From Pseudomonas peradeniyensis (GTDB lineage: Bacteria; Pseudomonadota; Gammaproteobacteria; Pseudomonadales; Pseudomonadaceae), in NCBI RefSeq assembly GCF_014268935.2, contig NZ_JABWRJ020000002.1:922001-986000 (forward strand): 64,000 nucleotides of DNA. The letters run 5' to 3'. Below the pieces are notes generated by a model. That model did no database searches, was not told where the DNA came from, and saw only the letters and a program-made list of their open reading frames with translations. The position numbers were made by a program, and so were the translations under genes. Shown here piece after piece: positions 62,824-64,000 of the stretch. Within the stretch, counting starts at the first letter, position 1, and the number at the start of each line of letters is the position of its first letter.

Positions 62824-64000
62824 TCAATCCGCCTCTCCCTCCCGCCGAGTCCTGTTACGCCACACCCGATACGCCCGAATCCCCGCCCGTACCGAGCCGA
62901 ACAGCAGCTTGTCCTCCATCTCCCGCGCCATCCCGGAACGCACGAGCATGCGCAGGAAGGTGCCACGGGCGCGGGCGATGGCGAAGTGGATGCCCTGGGC
63001 GGCGAGGGTGTCGCGCACTTCGCGCAGGGCCGCCACGCCACTGACGTCGATGCTGGTCACGGCTTCGGCGTCGAACAGCACCACCTGTGGTTTCTCCACG
63101 CCCTGCACGGCTTCGAGCAGGCGCATCTTGAAGTAGTCGGCATTGAAGAACAGGATCGCGTCGTCGAAGCGGTACACCACCAGGCCTGGCACGGTGCGGG
63201 CGTCCTTGTGCTGGCGCACGTCCACCTGGCCCTCGATGCCCGGCACCCAGCCCAGCACGGCGTCGGTGGGCTGGTAGATGCTGTAGAGCAGGCGCAGGAT
63301 GGCCAGGGTCACGGCGAACACGATGCCCGGCAACACGCCCAGGCCGAGCACGCCGACCGTGGTCAGCAGGCACAGCCAGAACTCGAAGCGGCTGAGCTTG
63401 CGGATGGTCTTGAGCGACTTCACGTCGATCAGCCCCCAGCCGGCCATCAGCAGCACCGCGCCCAGCGCGGCCTGGGGAATCCAGGCCATGGGCGCGGTGA
63501 AGAACAGCAGGATCAGGGCGATCACCAGGGCGGCGATGATGCCCACCAGCTGGCTCTTGCCGCCGACCATGTCGTTGACTGCGGTGCGCGAGTCGGCGCC
63601 GCTGATGGCAAAGCCTTGCGATATGCCGGCGGCCAGATTGCTCACGCCCAGGGCGAGGAACTCGTGGTTGGCGTTGATCGCGTAGCCGTGGCGGGCGGCA
63701 AAGCTGCGGGCAGTGAGCATGGCGCTGCAGAAACTGATGGTGGCGATACCCAGGGCGTCGCGCAGCAGGCTCTTGGTTTCCGCCAGGCTGCTCTGCGGCC
63801 AGGCCAGCTCCGGGATGCCCGCCGGCACCGGGCCGAGGATCGCTACCCCGTAACGGTCAAGACCGAACAGCCCGGCCAGCGCGGTGAACACCACCACGGT
63901 CACCAGTGCCGCCGGCAGCCGTGGGTAGCGTCGCGGCAGCCAGATCAGCAGGCCCAACCCGGCCAGGCCGATGGCCAGGGTCAGCCAGTGGATCTCGCCC
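62824..64000 (-). CDS. SulP-family anion transporter, C-terminal part (cut by window edge)
   Basis: The 3' part of a SulP/SLC26 permease; the frame stays open through position 64000, so the start is outside. Membrane helices include TISFCSAMLTARSFAARHGY, split from NANHEFLALGVSNLAAGISQ and GFAISGADSRTAVNDMVGGK. The C-terminal STAS domain has VVLFDAEAVTSIDVSGVAAL, with the conserved Asp-x-Ser/Thr-Gly loop. It probably carries sulfate, bicarbonate or a dicarboxylate; the family does not tell which. Confidence 0.85.
   Translation of the reverse strand, partial: GEIHWLTLAIGLAGLGLLIWLPRRYPRLPAALVTVVVFTALAGLFGLDRYGVAILGPVPAGIPELAWPQSSLAETKSLLRDALGIATISFCSAMLTARSFAARHGYAINANHEFLALGVSNLAAGISQGFAISGADSRTAVNDMVGGKSQLVGIIAALVIALILLFFTAPMAWIPQAALGAVLLMAGWGLIDVKSLKTIRKLSRFEFWLCLLTTVGVLGLGVLPGIVFAVTLAILRLLYSIYQPTDAVLGWVPGIEGQVDVRQHKDARTVPGLVVYRFDDAILFFNADYFKMRLLEAVQGVEKPQVVLFDAEAVTSIDVSGVAALREVRDTLAAQGIHFAIARARGTFLRMLVRSGMAREMEDKLLFGSVRAGIRAYRVWRNRTRREGEAD

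Overview
The window is high-GC Pseudomonas DNA, most like the P. putida group. The evidence is the gene content and order (pcaR-pcaK-pcaF-pcaT-pcaBDC, then a porin, then ttgCBA/ttgR), the many short REP elements of putida type, and genes that closely match family members recalled from P. putida and P. aeruginosa. No database search was run; all family names rest on recognition of sequence and motifs. I see no rRNA, tRNA, insertion sequence, prophage or CRISPR array.

Layout. 1-5.4 kb: the edge of a glycosyltransferase, a dCache chemoreceptor (McpG-like), a YjgR/HerA-type ATPase and a Pit phosphate transporter. 5.7-20 kb: the beta-ketoadipate (protocatechuate) branch, comprising regulator PcaR, uptake proteins PcaK, PcaT and an OprD-type porin, and enzymes PcaB, PcaD, PcaC, PcaI, PcaJ and PcaF. 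At least four PcaR-like boxes (core GTTCGATAATCGCAC) mark pcaR, pcaK, pcaI and the porin as one regulon. The CoA-transferase genes sit in front of pcaF and are of the large subunit type. A DUF962 membrane protein, a Crp/Fnr regulator and a LysR regulator lie between pcaC and the porin. 20-28.4 kb: the TtgABC efflux pump with divergent repressor TtgR and its operator, then an EmrB/QacA-type exporter. 28.7-38 kb: a metabolic patchwork with oxaloacetate decarboxylase, a degenerate-motif MBL protein with an SDR, an AruI-like TPP decarboxylase, LysR and AraC regulators, a small monooxygenase, a flavin reductase and a secreted tandem-repeat protein.

38-50 kb: a four-repeat membrane protein, a Fic protein with its own palindromic upstream array, an alpha-ketoglutarate-type permease with a sigma54 promoter and an adjacent two-component pair that would drive it, periplasmic beta-glucosidase BglX, a TPM-domain protein, a methyltransferase, and a compact HicA-like/HTH gene pair whose promoter carries a perfect palindrome. 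That pair (49.8-50.6 kb) is my best candidate for a poorly described system, a divergent toxin-antitoxin-like module.

50.6-64 kb: two iron-uptake islands facing outward. The left one (minus strand) is ECF sigma, FecR anti-sigma and a heme-type TonB receptor. The right one (plus strand) is ECF sigma, FecR, a siderophore receptor and a periplasmic enterochelin-type esterase. Fur-like boxes precede both. Between them lie a SIR2-like DUF4917 protein and a periplasmic glycerophosphodiesterase. The window ends inside a SulP anion transporter.
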